Assembly (NCBI GenBank): GCA_030549495.1
Contig: JAUIRK010000855.1
Coordinates: forward strand, 134,001 to 198,000
Source of the DNA: Nectonema munidae
Taxonomy: Eukaryota > Nematomorpha > Nectonematoida > Nectonematidae
Direction: 5' to 3'
Length of the DNA: 64,000 nt
Of the stretch, positions 21,195 to 33,989 are shown piece by piece (the stretch's first letter is position 1; every line of letters starts with the position of its first letter). The translations under genes and the position numbers were made by a program. The notes beneath the pieces are model-generated. The model worked only from the letters and a program-made list of their open reading frames with translations. It did not search any database and was not told the DNA's origin.

Positions 21195-21949
21195 TTCATT
21201 AAAACTTAAATCCAAAAAAACTATTACAATATCCAATAAAAATAAATATAAGGTTATCCAACAAAAGTGGGCAACCAGTGAGCTACTATTACGTATCAAT
21301 GGTCATATCCATCAAATGATTACCGTGTATCAGTGATCAAATCACTGGGAAAAAATAATTCACAAACTAAAAAAGACAAATTTAATTTAGCCTTTAAATC
21401 TAAATTTTTAACCAACTTTGTGTAGACATTTTTCTGAATATTTTTCCAGTAATTTCAACTTAGATTCTGATGTAGAAACTTTTAAGATGTCTTTACCTTT
21501 TGTAAGAAGCCAGTTTTCATGTATGCAGATTTCATTGAATGCTGTTTTGTTACGCATAAAGCCCTATTAGTGCTATAAGGCACTTTTACTAAAAAATTAA
21601 TTGTACAAAATTGGCTGAATTATATCCCTTCAAATTCTTTGACTTTTCTTAAAATCGTTAGCTGTATCTTTTGATAACATTTTCATGGTAGTTGAAAGAC
21701 TTAGAATTCATGGTAAAAATAAAAATGGTAGTAGTAAATTTATTAGAGTAGTAAATTATTATTAGAGTAAATATTTTATACCTCTAGCAAAAATTAAATA
21801 AACATTAAAATATTTCATTGTCCGCCTTTTTGAAGTCTAACGAATATAGAAATTAAAAATGGAGTAATAGTAATAAGAAAGGTAAACTCTTTCTAGCTTA
21901 GTATCTTTTAATCATTGTTTTCTTTATCCATAAATGTCATTTACATTAG

Positions 21950-22080
21950 CTTTTCTCAACGTGGGCCATATGGCCCCCACGATGCCCCAAAAGATTCCAG
22001 AGGGCCAAACAAATAAATTTCAATTTTAAGAAGCCACATAAAGTTACACGTGGCCCACAGAAAGTTACGCAGTATAACAG
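21950..22080 (+). mobile_element. Possible hAT transposon end
   Basis: The sequence AGCTTTTCTCAACGTGGGCC followed by GGCCCCCACG resembles the 5' end of ZBED5/Charlie-type hATs, which begin with a TTCTCAACCTGTGGG-like repeat. GTGGCCCAC recurs at about 22050. No transposase or opposite end was found. Confidence 0.35.
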
Positions 22081-22124
22081 AAATCTTAAAAATTAATTTA
22101 TTGAATGAGTTTACTTATAGTGTG

Positions 22125-22330
22125 GGTCTGACTTTTTTACGCAATCCTTCATAATCCCTGAGGATTAGCGCAATTATTTGCAATCCCAAAATTTTGTGGA
22201 ATTTTTTTGCAATCTCCAAAGTTTGGAGCCAAATTTTGGGGATTGTTAAAGATTGCACTAAACTTAAAGAATTTTTTCAAAATTTTGGCCATTGTTAAAG
22301 CGCCTTCAAGGATTGCGTAAAATGTCAGAT
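22125..22330. mobile_element. MITE with nested inverted repeats
   Basis: The ends GTCTGACTTTTTTACGCAAT (left) and ATCTGACATTTTACGCAATC (right, reverse complement) form imperfect inverted repeats of about 25 bp. A second inner pair, CAATCCCAAAATTTTG and its inverse, makes almost the whole 206 bp able to fold back. There is no coding sequence. Confidence 0.7.
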
Positions 22331-22439
22331 CAACTCTTCCTCATAATTCAGCATTGTTAATGGCATTTGTAAGATTTTTTAAAATAATGACTCTTGTCAA
22401 GAATTAGTAACGGCTCTTCTACAAAAATACTCTAATGAA

Positions 22440-23108
22440 TGAGTACAAAGTTAACCAAATTTTAATATTAATTTTGACATGGGATGTCATATATAAATTA
22501 TTTTTGTCAGGTTTGACTTATTTTCTTAAAAAAAGAATATCGCCAGTAAACACAGCGTACTTGAAAATCGGTATATATGTGTAAAAAACTTTATATATTT
22601 ATTCAGATAAAATGTTTCTTTTTAAGATAAATTAATTTTTTTACATGTTTGATTGATTTTCATAAAAAAAAGAATATCACCACTGAATTCAGCATGCTTG
22701 AAAATGGCTACTTATCTTTAAAAAACGTTATATAATTTCTTAGATAGAAAGTTTCTTTTTGAGATGAGCTGTCATATATAAATCAATTTTTTGACAGGTT
22801 TGATTTATTTTCATAAAAAATAAATATCGCCACTGAATTCAGCATACTTGAAAATGGTATATATGTGTAAAACTTTTAGATAAAAAGTTCTTTTTTTGAG
22901 GTGAGCTGTCAAATATAAATCAATTTTATGTCAGGTTTGATTGATTTTGATAAAAAATGGACATCACCACTCAATTCAGCATAGTTGAAATATATTTTAT
23001 GTAACATTAAAAACATTTATAATAACTTATTATATCTGAGAAAAATAGGGGGCACTTTACGCCCACAGCACTTGAGCGGACAAATTTAGCCCAGCACTAA
23101 TATGGTTA
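22440..23108 (+). repeat. Dispersed minisatellite element, 150-bp unit family
   Basis: About four units of roughly 150 bp, each with GAGCTGTCA, TTTTGACAGGTTTGATT and CTGAATTCAGCAT blocks. The array ends in a non-repetitive terminus: TCTGAGAAAAATAGGGGG, then GCACTTTACGCCC, AGCACTTGAGCGGACAA and GCCCAGCACTAATA. The same array and terminus occur at 49.0-50.0 kb. Confidence 0.85.
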
Positions 23109-23479
23109 GGGTTGGGTTAAAAAAAGAAGTTACTATTATTAAACGATTTCAAAATAGTAGCAAATTTTATTTCTCCAATTTCATTGGTAGCATTAACCCT
23201 TGAACGACTAAGCCGGTCAATTGACGGTAAATAAATTTAAAAATATTAAAATCACTAAAATAAATTTGTTTTAAAGTTAAAATGCTCTTAAAATACGTTT
23301 AAAAACATTTTGACAATGTACTTTTGAGAATTTATTCAACTTGTTGTATTTTTAGAGCATTTCTTCATTTTTGACTGCAACCGTCAATTGACTGCTATGG
23401 AATATTTTGAACTCAAGTTTAAAACAATGTGAAAAATAAATCTTTTAATTCATGTATATCACTCAATGTTTTCATGAAA

Positions 23480-23960
23480 TACACAAAAATACTTCCTATA
23501 CCCAAAAAAGTAAAAAAACGTAAAAAAAAATCACCAATTACAGACCCATCGCTAACACAAGCACTATCTCAAAAATCATGGAGAAAATTAACTTTATAGA
23601 TGTTGATAGTTATCTCCACCAAAACAATCTACAATCTAATAGGCTCTTTCGGTTAGAACTAATACTTCCACTGAAATACTCCAGTCTTTCTTTTTAAACG
23701 ATGTTATTGATTTGTTAGACGATAAAAACGAAGTCATTTCTTTATTTCTTGATTTGACCATACCATTTGATTCATTATCTCACCATATTTTGATTGAAAA
23801 ACTTCATAACCTTGGCTTCTCTCAAGAAGCCAACTCTTAAAAATTTCAACAGGTTTTTTCCTATATGATTTATTTTAACTTTTCATTTGATTGCAAATCT
23901 ATTAGTTCTAACTATAATTCAACTAGCGCAGCATTTAAGTTGCAATTAAATTTGTTATGA
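23480..23960 (+). pseudogene. LINE C (or sister copy) reverse transcriptase remnant
   Basis: Fragments in shifting frames read ILPIPKK, a degraded N-NYRPI block, NNLQSNRLFRLE, and VISLFLDLTIPFDSLSHHIL, the last being the RT motif-A region (usually LDLSKAFDS). The orientation and position suit the continuation of LINE C beyond the minisatellite insertion. Confidence 0.55.
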
Positions 23961-25171
23961 AATACAAAATTCCATTTTCAACTTTACCAAGATCTGAAAA
24001 TCTTTCTGAAAAATGTTTATTCAAATCACAGATAATTTTTTTACGGAAATGAAGATTCCACTAATTGTAGAGGAAAATTCTTTGAAACATTGAACATGTG
24101 AAAAATCTTGTATTTTAATTGTGTTTCAAATAATAATCTTCCAAATCGTTTGATGAGTCTCTTAAAATCACAAATAAGATGATCTTTTCTCTAAAGTTTT
24201 ATATTTAATGCATTCATATGCGATGAAATTTGAACTCAAAATGCAAATTTTGGTAGCCAGATACGATATCAGATCAATGAATTAGCTTTGTATTTTAGTA
24301 AAAAAACTATTTATTTCATTTTGAAACCTGAGCCTTCCAACAGCTGTCTAAAAAGGCAAGTCTAAACTTTTTGAATTAACATCTTCAAGAAAAGTTTGAA
24401 ATTGACAATAATTTAGTGGGGATACCCTAATGAAGTTTACAACAGAAACCACTCGTTTTAGCACACAAGAAAGATATAAATCTTTTTCACCCAAAGTTTG
24501 TTGATGTAAAAACAGAATTGCCTGATCTAATTTATTATTAATCTGGCCAGTTAACTTATAACTGATTAAATGTTCATTGATGCTTCTATAAAAAGCCTCA
24601 GGTCATCCCTCTTGGTCATGTTCAACTAAAAGAAGACTTCATAGAGTTATATTTTGGGCAGACAAAATCATATATATAATGAATGTCCCAAATTGGTTCG
24701 CAAGAGGCTTTTGATAAAAGTGGTTTGCTGGAAGTTACTTATTGAGCAATTCGTTCGATAGCTTGGTACGATGGGTCAAAAAGCAAATATTTTAATTCTG
24801 TATGAGATATATCTTCTTCGATTGTGATGTATTTGAAAGTATACACTCAAATTCTCTATTTCTATGTAATTTATGCAAAATTTATGCAAAGAGTTGCACA
24901 AAATGATTCTACGTAAAGAATGTTATTTCGAAATTTATGATGTTGGCCATTTTTACACTTATACTTCCTTTCTGACGATGGCATTTTTCACATCTACATT
25001 TTCTAATTTATTTGATTTGAATTTCTTGAAAGGCACTAGTTAAATTTTATTTTCTGGAAGAATAAGAAACTTTTGTAAGTTTTCTCAATCCTCTAATTTG
25101 CATCTACATTCCTCTGTTATACAGTCTTACTCAAAATTCTTTAAAAAATGAAAAAATATTCAATTTTATGT
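23961..25171. other. No feature recognised
   Basis: AT-rich sequence. No coding motif, terminal repeat or RNA gene could be supported. Confidence 0.4.
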
Positions 25172-25412
25172 TAATCTTTTGCTAGATGTAAGATTTGATA
25201 TACCTTATTCGGAAAAACGATGTTGCAAAAGTTATTACCTACATTTTTGCACGATATTAAATAATATAGTTGTCAATAAACAAAATAAAATTATGGAATC
25301 AAAGCATCGAAAAATATTCTTTAAAAATCAAAAAATATTTATTCTTTTTAAATATATCTCGTTGGCTCCCGTTACTTTTAGTTTCCTATATGCATGATTT
25401 GATAAAAATGAT
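25172..25412 (+). repeat. Dispersed repeat R1
   Basis: A copy of the repeat that also forms the arms of the palindrome at 44.0-45.3 kb. Shared blocks are GCTAGATGTAAGATTTGATA, AAAGTTATTACCTA, ATCGAAAAATATTCTTTAAA and TATATCTCGTTGGCTCCC. It extends past the part shared by both arms (TTTGATAAAAAT), matching the palindrome spacer, so it gives the unduplicated structure of the repeat. Confidence 0.8.
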
Positions 25413-28267
25413 TAAAGATTATTTAAACAAGATAGAGGCATTGCATTTCAATTTTTCAAATACACTTCTAAGCTTGTTTTATGCATCCTTAAAATAAATA
25501 TCGACTCTTCAAGACACACAAATGCTAAATAATTTTAAAAAATTTGTCCATAACTTTATGTGAATTATTTCTTTTCCACAATGGAGCATGCATAAAAAGG
25601 CCTCCATAGTTCTACCCACGTAAAAAAATATATACAAGGAAATAGGAAAAAATAAATATGTGCTTTAAACAAATTTTAATTGAAATCATATTTCACGTTT
25701 TAATTTTTCTAAATTAAAGTAAATTTATTTACTCTATTTTAATTCAAGTTGAGTCATTTTAAATTGAATATCATTTTTTATTTGAACTTGTTTAAAAGTT
25801 TATGATGATTTCTTTGAAACCCTTATTGGGTTAAAATACTGATCGGGCAGTCTTTGCAGATTCATGAATACGATTTCGGGAAGTTTGCTTTATTCAAAAA
25901 TTAAGATTTTAATATTTTTATAACACGTTAAAAATATTGTTTTCCAAAAATCTCAACAAAGCCTTTCAAAAAGGTTACATAGAACAAATTTTAAAAGGGT
26001 TTCAAAATTCCTCAAAGTTACAACAAATTGAAGAATAGGACTCTTGTGATTGACTGCATCTTGTAAGAGGCTAGACGAGGCTGTTATACATATATACATA
26101 CTTTAAATATTTGTACACTCATATTATTCTCTTTGTATATCATTGCCTGAAAAAGCCTTTTGGAGGCGAAATATTACGTTATTTTACATCAATAAAGTTT
26201 TTACTATAACGGTTTACTTACTAGCAGAGATTATTAGAAACCTATTTGTGTCCATGCTTTTTCCAAATTACAATAATTTTCACAATATTGTCTTTCCATC
26301 CGTATACATACATCAAATGAAATACAGGCAAATTATGGTTTTTGTACAAAACTATTACTCATGCGAGGTTTATATTTTATGATGTTGTTTTTCACGAATA
26401 ACTACCAGATCACATTAGGTATATTCAGTCGTAAGGTTGTAATTTTAAAATGGTTAGTGACACTAAAATTTTGAGGCCTTTTCTCCCATCTTCAACATAC
26501 TGAGGTTTTGATAAAATAATAATATAATCAAAATGCCATGATTCCTCTTTTAAATAGCGCATCTCTGAAATGGCAGCACCGACGAATATAGGGTTGAAAC
26601 ACCGGCGCTCCAACCCATTTATTTTATTGTAATTTGAAGAAAGCTAACTCAAAACTTCATAAAATATCATTTTATCTTAAAGGATTAGCTTCTTTTTGTT
26701 TGAAATTTAATTCTTAATGTCAAATTTTGAATTATTTGAGTCAAGGATGGTCCTATATGTCCTCATTTATATTATTTTTAAACCCATTTTAAGTTTCATC
26801 GATTTATATACGGTATATTGTGGTTACATGCAATGATATACCACCTGGTAAAATGAACGCATCTGCAGTGGCGTCCATTAAAAATTGTAGTAACACTTCA
26901 AAAAGCGGCAAATGAATAAAACAGGTGTAAATAATATAGGTATGCCAAATATGAAGATAGCAATCATTAAAAGTTATATTGCTTGTTGACGACATATTAA
27001 TACATGTAACTGTGCAGCCCCCAACGGCTCACCCTCCCCCTCCTCCTAGTATATATTCTACTATATCTTGATTTTTTATTATCTCCCTGTTGCCTTGCTG
27101 GAGCACTAATAGGCTTAAAAATGTACTTTTGCAAAAAGGTATAATGTTTAATATTCCTTTCGTTGAACTAACCTGTAGAGATTTGCTTGAATTATTGTAT
27201 CTTTAATGAATTATTTAATTATGCAACCGTGCGTAAGCGATTGATAGCAACGGCCGTTAGTTAACGACAGGTGAAATCTGAGATAAAACGAACTCCTTTC
27301 TCAATGCGATAGCATGAGTCACAACAGCGTCTTTCAAAAATGGAAAAACACCTTCAGATTTTGAACGAATAATATTTGGTGAAGGCTTTTAGACAGAAAG
27401 CGTTGTATCTGTGTTCACTCTCTGCGAATGAATTGAGAGAGGGGCGTTTCTCTCATCTCAATTCGTTTGTTTACTTTAGGCCAAATCTTTGCAAGCGTTT
27501 TAAGATAACAAGTTGTTGCGTTAGTTGTTCAAGATTAGTGAGCGTGTCAAAATTCTTCCACCCAAACCTACCACTTTCTTCTCTTTACTGGATAGGTATA
27601 TCATTTATTATAGATTTACTCTACTTTGAATTCCAAACAGCCAGGATTTGCGCCTCTACTGATCCAATTATTTTTCATCGAGTTGAATGTAATAATTCTA
27701 AAAAATGTACAATGTGATTGGTGAAAGAAAATTTTCCTTATAAATACACGCTTTGCCTTCCAGTTTGCTATAATTGCTAAAAAACATATTTAATCAATAG
27801 TGATCTTTATTTTATTTATTTGTCACAAAAAAGAAAAAAGACTTTAAATCTATTCTACATTCTTTCTTTATATTGTTTATCTTTATTTTTAAACTTAGAA
27901 AAGAAGGTTATTCTTCGAAATTGTAATCGTTTGAAAATTTACTTCGTTTTTATTGTAAATAAATTTAGTGTCCCGTTTTTGGATTCAATTTATATTCGCA
28001 TTAATTTTTTTATTTAAAAGCTTTCTATATTAAAGAAAAATATCGAGCGTTAACTTGAAATGGTTTTTAAACAAAATGCACCGTTTTGGTCTGTTCTGTA
28101 TTTCAACACAAGTAAGTCAGGGATAAACAAAATAGGACCAACGTTTTGGATCTCAATACACGATCAAGGCCTCTATTGAGCAGAGTTTGTCACAAGCAGG
28201 GAATTGCTTTTTCTTTTACAGCACTTTTATGATTAAACAAACTGTGAACGGATATTTACCCCCACAG
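25413..28267. other. Mostly featureless AT-rich sequence
   Basis: No gene is supported. At 26143-26210 the sequence CCTGAAAAAGCCTTTTGGAG, then GCGAAATATTACG and ATCAATAAAG looks like a hairpin-plus-AATAAA tail of a kind seen near the 3' ends of some mobile elements. A GC-richer patch lies at 27220-27480 with a 9-bp hairpin (GAATTGAGA/TCTCAATTC). Neither could be assigned. Confidence 0.3.
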
Positions 28268-28520
28268 GCAAATTTTGAATGTGGACAAATATCCTTTCCG
28301 AGTACCCTATAAGAATGTAAAGGATTTATTTTTAAAAGATATATCATGTCATTTCGTTCACAGTCAGTTAATGGCAAATCAACTTGCACCAACAAAATGG
28401 CCCCTATGCATCACCAACGCGGCCAGTTTGTCTATTAACTCGTCACAGAATGACAAATGGCTTGTGGCCTTTAAAAGGTTATTTGAAATCCTACAGAAAA
28501 GAGTGATGCATGCTAATTAA
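28268..28520 (+). CDS. Possible terminal exon of an unidentified host gene
   Basis: After a strong pyrimidine-rich acceptor (TTTACCCCCACAG) the frame is open for 83 codons to TAA at 28518-28520. It reads QILNVDKYPFRVPYKNVKD, then LANQLAPTKWPLC-like sequence and DKWLVAFKRLFEILQKRV near the end. Codon use and residue composition look protein-like and no transposon motif is seen. The exon begins with one base completing a codon, so it does not join to the exon ending at 12550. The family was not recognised. Confidence 0.4.
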
Positions 28521-30450
28521 ATAACTGATAATAAAAAGTCTTAACTAGATAATTAGCAAACTAACTAAACAATAAACTGTCAAAACAACAATTAAAATGT
28601 CTAAATTAAGAAATACCTATAAATAACTAAACAACGAAGAAAGGTAATAGGTGACTGAAGAAGATAAGTAATCATAGTTTGAAGTCATAGCGTTAAAACA
28701 AAGATTGAAATAATTATTGAAATAATTTGCTATATCAGTATCATTAGACAAAACAGAATCCTGGTGTTAAATTGACTCAATTTGAGTAACTGGCGTATTG
28801 ATATAAGATTGAAACATTTCCTACATTTTCTTCATGTTGTTTTTATTGTTAGACTTTACTTACTCAAAATATTATTTTTATAACTTTTTTGATAAGGTGT
28901 TTTAAGTGATTTCTTAGGATAATAAATCTTCCTAACATGATAATGCTAAGTTTGAAGAAATGTGATCATAACTTTCAAAAGAACTATGAATATATGTACT
29001 GTTTGAAACATCGTTTTTCTAAATGATTATTATTGATTTTGGAATACATAAAGTAATATTAGACATTGTAAAGGAAAATATTAGAGTAGAAAAAGTACAA
29101 GAGGAATTAAAAATAGGAAAAAAATATAAAAATGGAACAAATATCAAAAATTGACAAAAAATTTCAAAATATTTTTGAAAACTGTAAAAAATTTTATTTT
29201 AAAAATTAATTTGGAGTGTTTTTAGATTAAATTTGAAAATTCTTGAATTATCAAGCGTAAATGTTAGTAGTGAATTTATTTTTTTCGACAAAATGCTCAA
29301 TAGATTGGATTTTTTAAGCAAATATTTTCCGTAAAAATTTTCAAATTTTTATGAAAAGCGTAAAGATGTCATGTTTTGAAGATTTTAACGCACTTTTATT
29401 ATTTGTGAATAGATATACAGTTATCAAGAATTATTTATAATAATTTAAATTTAAGTTTATCAATAAAAAAACTCTGATCCAAATGGACACATATGGGTAA
29501 TATGTAATTTTTTTAATCATAAACTTATTATGCTTCAACACATTCTGAAATATGTTTTATAAGGACAGAAATAAAGTCTAAGTTATTTTACTTCAAAAAT
29601 GAAAATTTACCACCAATTTAATTTATTTTGGGTTCCAAAGGGGGCAATGAGGATTAATGTTGAATTTATCATATACTGTCATAAATTCTTCGGAAATCTC
29701 ATGACATTCAATGCAAAACCATTCACGAAGAACATTGGCGCAATTTATTCTAAGGCATAACTGTCACGACCAGTCAGAAGCGATATTTTTTTTCTTTATA
29801 GAAAAATCGACATTATAGTTGGGTGAGGTGAAGTATGTTTTATTAACAAATGTCAACAAATTATCAAAAAATTATATGACTTATTAAGACTTTTAGTCTA
29901 AAAGAATTTATCCACTTCACGGTTAAATATCGCAAAGCTCTGAATCACATTTCTCAAGAAACTTTTGCCAATGCAACTTTGCCCATCTCAATTTTTGTAT
30001 GTTAATTATTATTTACAAAAGTGATTCTGAGAAATTTATATAAACTGTTGAACAATTTTTCGCATAAAAATTTTAAAGGGTTTGGGTTAGGATAATTTAT
30101 TTATTAATTTATTCTTGGGTTAGAACACTTTTTTGCATAAAAATTTTAATATTGAGAAAAACATAATTGCAAAAAGGTGTGTTGCATTCCAATCGGTGCT
30201 GTGGAAGTGGAATTGTGTCTCTTTTTTGCTTGTAACTAATACCACGTGTGTGTGAGAGAAACTTGTGAGAAAAACAGGAAAAGTAGTCAAAACTTGCATA
30301 TCCTAGAAAACTGCATGAAAAGTCATTTCTCAATTGCAAAATAAATAAATACATTTCATATGCGAAAAAATTATTGATCAGAGAGTTTGTCGCAATCTCT
30401 TTAACTTTAATGGGAATGGCAAAATTTTATTTAGTTGCCCGGAATTGTAA
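28521..30450. other. No feature recognised
   Basis: AT-rich, with only chance open frames and no repeat or RNA structure that could be supported. Confidence 0.4.
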
Positions 30451-30459
30451 AAATTGGCA

Positions 30460-30605
30460 AACTTTGGGAGCAAGATCTGGAAAAACATCACAGTTATTTG
30501 AAGCGTGGAGCTTTGAAAAGGCAGTCCTGGTTCGATTCCATATCGCGCCAAGCTATCACCTAGCTTTGGGTGCGACACCGACGAGATTTTTCATTTGCTT
30601 TACAA
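30460..30605 (+). mobile_element. Possible tRNA-derived SINE, family S2
   Basis: A pol III B-box (GGTTCGATTCC) at about 30530 is followed, roughly 45 bp on, by CTTTGGGTGCGACACCGACG. The latter matches the SINE-like copy at 58.3 kb (CTATGGATGCGATACCGACA). The A-box is poorly preserved. The shared 3' body in two places is the main support. Confidence 0.45.
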
Positions 30606-30687
30606 AATGTTTATTCTAGATTTATGAAAAGTTGGTTTGAATGAAGTAAAATGTAATTATTTTATGAAACGCACTACTATAGTACAG

Positions 30688-30866
30688 CTACAAAGTGGGA
30701 GTATGATGAGAGGTGTCTTTCTCAATTCTTTTATAAATTCAAAACAATTATGCACATTGCATTACAACCCTAACGACCAACTTGTGAACACTCTGATAAA
30801 GCCTATGAATTCAAAGTCTAAAAGAGTTCACTTATTTGCTGCTGCAAAAACCAGAATTTGTTTACG
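30688..30866 (+). CDS. Possible internal host exon
   Basis: The open segment after TAGTACAG reads LQSGSMMRGVFLNSFINS, then LHYNPNDQLVNTLIKPM and ends near a GTACCT or, 12 bases later, a GTAAGA donor (both in phase 2). Residue composition is plausible for a protein but no domain was recognised and no partner exon was found. Confidence 0.25.
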
Positions 30867-30899
30867 GTACCTTTTCATGTAAGATGAGTTCATTTTTAA

Positions 30900-33001
30900 A
30901 TCTTATAACAGTTTCTTGCTTTTGCTTTTTGGTAGTTAGCGATTTTTTGTAACAAATGTTTTCTGTTGCTATGCCCCCAAGAACATTTCATGTAATTTGT
31001 TTTCTTTGAGAGCATTTTAAAGAGAATAAATAATTTTATACGATAAAAAACGCCCGTTTCAACTTTTTTTCGGATAAAACTTGAGCTTAAATATTTTTCA
31101 AATTTTTGCGAACACTATTTGCTATATTTTCGCGAACACTATTGATATATTTTTAGTTAGTGAGTGAATTATTTGGTTAGGGTTAGGGTTAGTTATCTGG
31201 TGAGTTAGTTGTTAGTTAGTTTTTACAGGCTTTATCAGTGAATTAATAAATATTTTTTTACTTAACCTTATTTATTATCTTTTTTATTCGAAAAAGTTAC
31301 TTTAGAAATATTTTTAGAAAATCCGATTTTATTAATTTTTTGTATAATTTGATTTTCAAGTTTTTTTTAACGCGCATGGTCAAAGGAGTCCTAGGTTTTG
31401 AAAGTGAAAATTTAAGCATCTTTCTATAGTCAAGGATTCCAAAATACTTGTCTCTAAAATGCTGTTTGCCTTCAAAAATTAGGATATAAACACGAGCATA
31501 AAAATGCAATATTTACCATTTTACGAGCATTGAGTGTCAAGCGAGGACAAAGATTTGAGTACGACTGGAAAGATATAAAAAAGCAGATATCAAAGTTGAT
31601 GCGGTAGAATCTTGGAGGCTTAGCAAAAATTAGACTTTAAGAGAGCAATGCATTGAACATAATCTTCTTGCAAGAGTTTCAAAAAACGCAAAAGGGAAAT
31701 TTGACTAGATAAAAATCTATTAACATTTGTATAAATGATTTTATTATAAAATTTTTTAATAGCTATTCATTAGTAACTTTTTAATCTCTTAAAAATATTT
31801 CTTTGAATAAAAATTTAGGAAATCTAGTTTTATATTATTTGAACTATGTACTAATTGGGAAAAATGAAACTAATTTTTTGATTCAGAATATAAAATTATT
31901 TAGTTTCACAATTAAAATTTTTGAGGAAAATTACAAAAAAAATAATCTATTTAATTAAATTTTAATTATAAAATATATTCAAAATAATGGAGCTTCTGGA
32001 AGAGTGAATATTCTCCCACACATTTTAGTTTTATTTATTATTACATTATATTCCATTTTTTGAAACAATTCTCACACTTATCTGTGTATTCATTCTTTTA
32101 AGCTTGTAAAATGACAGTAAACTACTCATATACAGTATGCGATTCAAACATTGGCTCATTGTTTCGAATTCTACTATTTTGGCGCGTAATTTTTTTGAAC
32201 CTTTAATATATTTACCATTTTTGGTTCTGCTTTATCTTTTTTATTTAGAATAGAAATTGAAAAATTGAAAAAAGGGAAAGGGAAGGGGTTTATTAAAAAT
32301 TAAAGCCATGAAATTATTAGGATTCGAAACACCTGTGTATTTCAAACACATTTATTTATTAATTTGAAAATTATTGTCTCTAGGTTGGAATACGATCGAA
32401 AAAAAATTGACATATCAAATTTGAATATGTATTTAGCTGAAGCCTTAAATAAAAATTTAGTTCATGACATCTCATAGAAAAAAATGAAATTTAATTTATT
32501 TATAGCAAAATTGATTTGATGCACACTCACACATTTTAAATTTTGGCGTGTACTAAGTTGTGAAAGGAATAACTCGGTCAAAGCAATAAACTCGTAAGCC
32601 ATGGAAAGAAACAAAATAATCTTACTCCTTATGAACATTCAACTTTCATTTTAGCATAAAAATAGAGATTTCGTTCAAAATTCTCTCTATCAAAGGAGTT
32701 TTTAAGAGTTTTTTTATCAAAAGGTTTATCGCGTCGAAAAATAATTTGGAAATAAAATTGCGTTAATGCAAACAAAAATATAAAGAACAGGGTAGGGGGC
32801 AACTTATCATGATACTGACTCATGGGTAATATATATGATAAAAGATATCTTTCCAACTGAAAGACCACTACCCTAAATAGTAAGGGTTAGGTACCTTCGT
32901 AAAAACATTCCAAAATAAATAGCACTCCTACTTTAAAAATATTAAGTTCATAGTCTTAGGAAATATAAATTAAGTGAAAAATTCCTTCCATCATCCTTTT
33001 T
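30900..33001. other. No feature recognised
   Basis: AT-rich. A short TTAGGG-like run at about 31180-31195 is only two to three units and is not a telomeric array. Confidence 0.4.
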
Positions 33002-33480
33002 CTATTTTAATGGATACATTAAAATCTTCTCGAATATCTTTTTATGATGAATTTTGTAGTGTTCCGCCAGACCCAATGTCCAAAGTGTAGCATAGCATCC
33101 CATTTCCGGGCAACTGATTCGTTTATTGAATGAAAATTTTTTATTGGTTCCTTCTCGATTATTTATACAATCAGATTTTATTATTCTAAAGTACCTCATC
33201 GAGTCATTTTTGAACTTGGTTCAACTTCTGTATTACATGTTTCTGATTTCATTCCACAAAAACCAGAAATAATAAAATCTTTTAATTCCTTTTCCAGATA
33301 ATGTTGAGAAATGTGTTCTACTACTTTCTTTCTTGAAAGCCTTTTGAAGCATGTTTTAGAGAATATGAAATCTTCACTGTTTTCCTTCTTTTCATGATAA
33401 AACAGAAAGTTTATTTTTGATAATAATAATAATCAGACAATCGTTATTTTATACATAATTATCGACTGTTTCTTCTTCGT
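33002..33480 (-). pseudogene. Cys/His-rich protein relic, possibly transposon-derived
   Basis: On the minus strand, pieces in two frames read SKTCFKRLSRKKVVEHISQH, then FIISGFCGMKSETC (about 33240-33400), and RYFRIIKSDCINNREGTNKK, then SCPEMGCYATLWTLGLAEHY with KIHH (33002-33199). The last forms a C2H2-like finger (C-x4-C-x12-H-x3-H). The order CGxC-like block, FYxIxxSDC, C2H2 recalls Cys-rich proteins often tied to mobile elements, but no family could be named. One frameshift near 33200 separates the parts. Confidence 0.35.
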
Positions 33481-33989
33481 TTGGATCTGTATATTTGTTC
33501 TTCTGTGTCAGACCCCTGTTTATATTTATCTAGTGGCTTTTTTTCAATATGTTTTTCAACCAGGTCGACTTGAATATTTTGTTCCATCTATGTAAATTGT
33601 CGGGTCATAATTTTGATTAATGATAACGTCAACTAGTTCTTCTTTGCGTGCAATTTCCAGATGGAAAATGATATCATTATTATCAAGATCGTTTGGCATT
33701 GAGAAATTGCTTAAAGCCAATTAAACAATCTTTTTGAAAAGGGCGTTGTAGTACGAACATTGCCAGCGAATGTTTGGCGTTTATTCTACTTTTATTTTAC
33801 TACACGTCTTTCCTCATTCTATTCTAATGTGTGAACATTGTGAGCATTGGCTTATTTTCTGGCTCCAAGTTTCTCCTCATTCTTTTCTAATTCTTTGTTG
33901 ACTAATTTGAATGCTATTTTGGGAAAAAGGGTATAAATACTACGACTTCTGTTTTTGTTCATAGTCTCTTATAAAGCCTTGTTAGGTGT

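Larger units (their letters stand above)
16773..23960 (+). mobile_element. LINE C, plus-strand non-LTR retrotransposon, heavily interrupted
   Basis: A decayed Jockey/CR1-group LINE. An ORF1-like region (16773-17760) with degenerate zinc-knuckle remnants is followed by the start of an endonuclease domain (about 17990-18152). The endonuclease resumes at about 20816 after the nested LINEs A and B, and continues to 21194. RT-linker remnants run to about 21720. A further RT remnant lies at 23480-23960, with NNYRPI-like and LFLDLTIPFDSLSHHIL sequence. In between lie a hAT end, a MITE and a minisatellite element. Frames are broken many times, so it is old and inactive. Confidence 0.65.

Noticed and set aside
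26143-26210. Tail of a Penelope-like element (CCTGAAAAAGCC, GCGAAATATTACG, AATAAAG)
   Set aside because: The resemblance is loose and no GIY-YIG or RT sequence was seen nearby.
27425-27470. Hairpin GAATTGAGA/TCTCAATTC as an RNA element
   Set aside because: A 9-bp stem is expected by chance in a window of this size, and there is no conserved context.
27376-27717. 113-codon open frame as a gene
   Set aside because: Cys/Ser/Phe-rich translation without motifs or splice context; it overlaps a GC-richer patch that lengthens chance frames.
31170-31230. TTAGGG-like repeats (also near 10690, 23105 and 58680) as interstitial telomere sequence
   Set aside because: Only two or three units each and mixed with GTTAG variants; too short to be telomeric.
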